Of a stretch of DNA of 64,000 nucleotides, positions 63,701 to 64,000 are shown in pieces; position 1 is the first letter of the stretch; each line of letters begins with the position of its first letter. Below the pieces are notes generated by a model. It did not search any database and had not been told where the DNA came from. It was given only the letters and a program-made list of their open reading frames with translations. Source of the stretch: Loripinus fragilis (Eukaryota > Mollusca > Bivalvia > Lucinida > Lucinidae); NCBI GenBank assembly GCA_964019695.1, contig CAXHUL010000214.1, forward strand, positions 1,708,201-1,772,200, in the 5' to 3' direction. Both the position numbers and the translations under genes were made by a program.

Positions 63701-64000
63701 GTTTCATTTCATTCTATTCTTGCAATACCTGTTTCTGTCTCATTGGGTTCTATTTCTGCAATACCTGTTTCTGTCTCTTTGGATTCTATTCTTGCAATAC
63801 CTTTTTCTTTTTCATTAGGTTCTATTCTTGCAATACCTGTTTCTGTTTCATTGGGTTCTATTCTTGCAATACCTGTTTCTGTCTTATTGGGTTCTATTCT
63901 TGTAATACCTGTTTCTGTCTCATTGGGTTCTGTTCTTGCAATACCTATTTCTGTTTCATTTCATTCTATTCTTGCAATACCTGTTTCTGTCTCATTGGGT
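54782..64000 (+). repeat. Block B, copy 2 (runs off the window end)
   Basis: This is the second copy of block B. It contains the block G pair, the 35-bp TTCTATATGGC unit near 57,200, the 37-bp TTTCTCTTCTTGC unit near 58,381 and the 37-bp CTTTTTTTC unit near 60,343. The match continues to the last base, so the true length is unknown. Private changes include TTATATTC near 59,429 and TGTTGCTG near 62,438. Confidence 0.9.

Larger units (their letters stand above)
1..64000 (+). repeat. 36-bp tandem repeat array (satellite/minisatellite), about 1,777 units
   Basis: Every part of the window is the same 36-bp unit, which starts TTCTATTCTTGC, continues AATACCTG and TTTCTGTCTC, and ends ATTGGG. With units phased to TTCT, position 5 begins the first full unit and position 64,000 begins another. 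A hand tally gives 1,777 units, with 34 gains and 11 losses of one base; 1,777 x 36 + 23 = 63,995, which matches exactly. The unit has 17 T, 8 C, 6 G and 5 A, so the + strand is about 69% pyrimidine and about 39% G+C. All units are head to tail in one orientation; I saw no inverted unit. Common variants by unit position are C28 to T, A5 to G, C30 to T, T2 to C, G20 to A and G34 to A. No flanking unique DNA is present, so array ends and host gene context are unknown. A eukaryotic satellite is inferred from architecture; the family is not one I recognise. Confidence 0.98.

Noticed and set aside
355..63960. TGA units as sense codons under a reassigned genetic code, rescuing a minus-strand protein
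   Set aside because: Even if TGA were read as an amino acid, the 45 one-base indels would still break the frame, and the other two - strand frames have stops in every unit.
1..64000. CRISPR array
   Set aside because: Units of 36 bp are a CRISPR-like length, but they are contiguous with no spacers and there are no cas genes.
1..64000. Telomeric repeat, because TTAGG occurs in many units
   Set aside because: TTAGG appears only once per variant unit inside a 36-bp repeat and never as a tandem short repeat.
1..64000. G-quadruplex-forming array from the repeated GGG
   Set aside because: GGG runs are about 33 bases apart, which makes loops too long for a stable structure.
1..64000. Hairpin or cruciform within the unit (TTGCAA, or CAAT with ATTG)
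   Set aside because: The palindromes are only 4-6 bp and there is no longer pairing within or between units, which all face the same way.
1..64000. tRNA, rRNA, transposable element or promoter between repeats
   Set aside because: No stretch longer than a single variant unit departs from the repeat, so there is no room for any such element.
1..64000. Centromere identity of the array
   Set aside because: Higher-order structure fits a centromere but also fits other heterochromatin; no CENP-B box-like motif or flanking context is visible, so I make no such call.

Overview
The whole 64 kb window is one uninterrupted tandem array of a 36-bp unit. I see no gene, RNA gene, transposon or unique sequence anywhere in it, and both window ends lie inside the array. 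The unit runs from TTCTATTCTTGC through AATACCTG and TTTCTGTCTC to ATTGGG. It is about 39% G+C, strongly T-rich on the + strand (17 T against 5 A), contains no CpG, and always points the same way. By hand phasing, positions 5 to 63,999 hold 1,777 units. Of these, 34 are 37 bp, 11 are 35 bp and the rest are 36 bp.

The scale and head-to-tail organisation suggest satellite or minisatellite DNA of a eukaryotic chromosome. This is inferred from repeat architecture only; nothing identifies the species. The many long open frames are a by-product of the repeat. All three + strand frames of the consensus lack stops and 36 is divisible by 3, so a reading frame stays open even when a unit gains or loses a base. 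The one open frame on the - strand (peptide PNETETGIARIE) has no Met codon. It is broken by about 73 TGA-bearing units and by the 45 length-variant units.

The array has a layered structure. Units differ at a few diagnostic positions, mostly transitions, and these variants recur in fixed order. A 180-bp five-unit cassette containing the TGA unit marks it throughout. Above that are nested duplications. A pair spaced 1,621 bp lies at 2.8-5.8 kb and recurs as a pair at 38.3-42 kb. A 1,837-bp period runs over 5.2-9.9 kb. A 7,238-bp spaced duplication joins 7.2-13.8 and 14.4-21.0 kb. A head-to-tail pair of about 6.4 kb lies at 21.3-34.2 kb. A 1,548-bp pair lies at 33.6-36.6 kb. Copies lie far apart as well: 0-6.5 kb matches 47.6-52.5 kb, 9.8-12.1 kb matches 52.5-54.8 kb, and 27.8-37.1 kb matches 54.8-64.0 kb almost perfectly.

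No genes work together here. The content is a record of in-register unequal exchange and segmental amplification. The most useful marks are a chimeric unit at 27,807-27,842 that appears to preserve a crossover point, and a locally divergent island at 46.7-47.6 kb. Coordinates of duplicated blocks come from reading by eye and may be off by about one unit unless stated.
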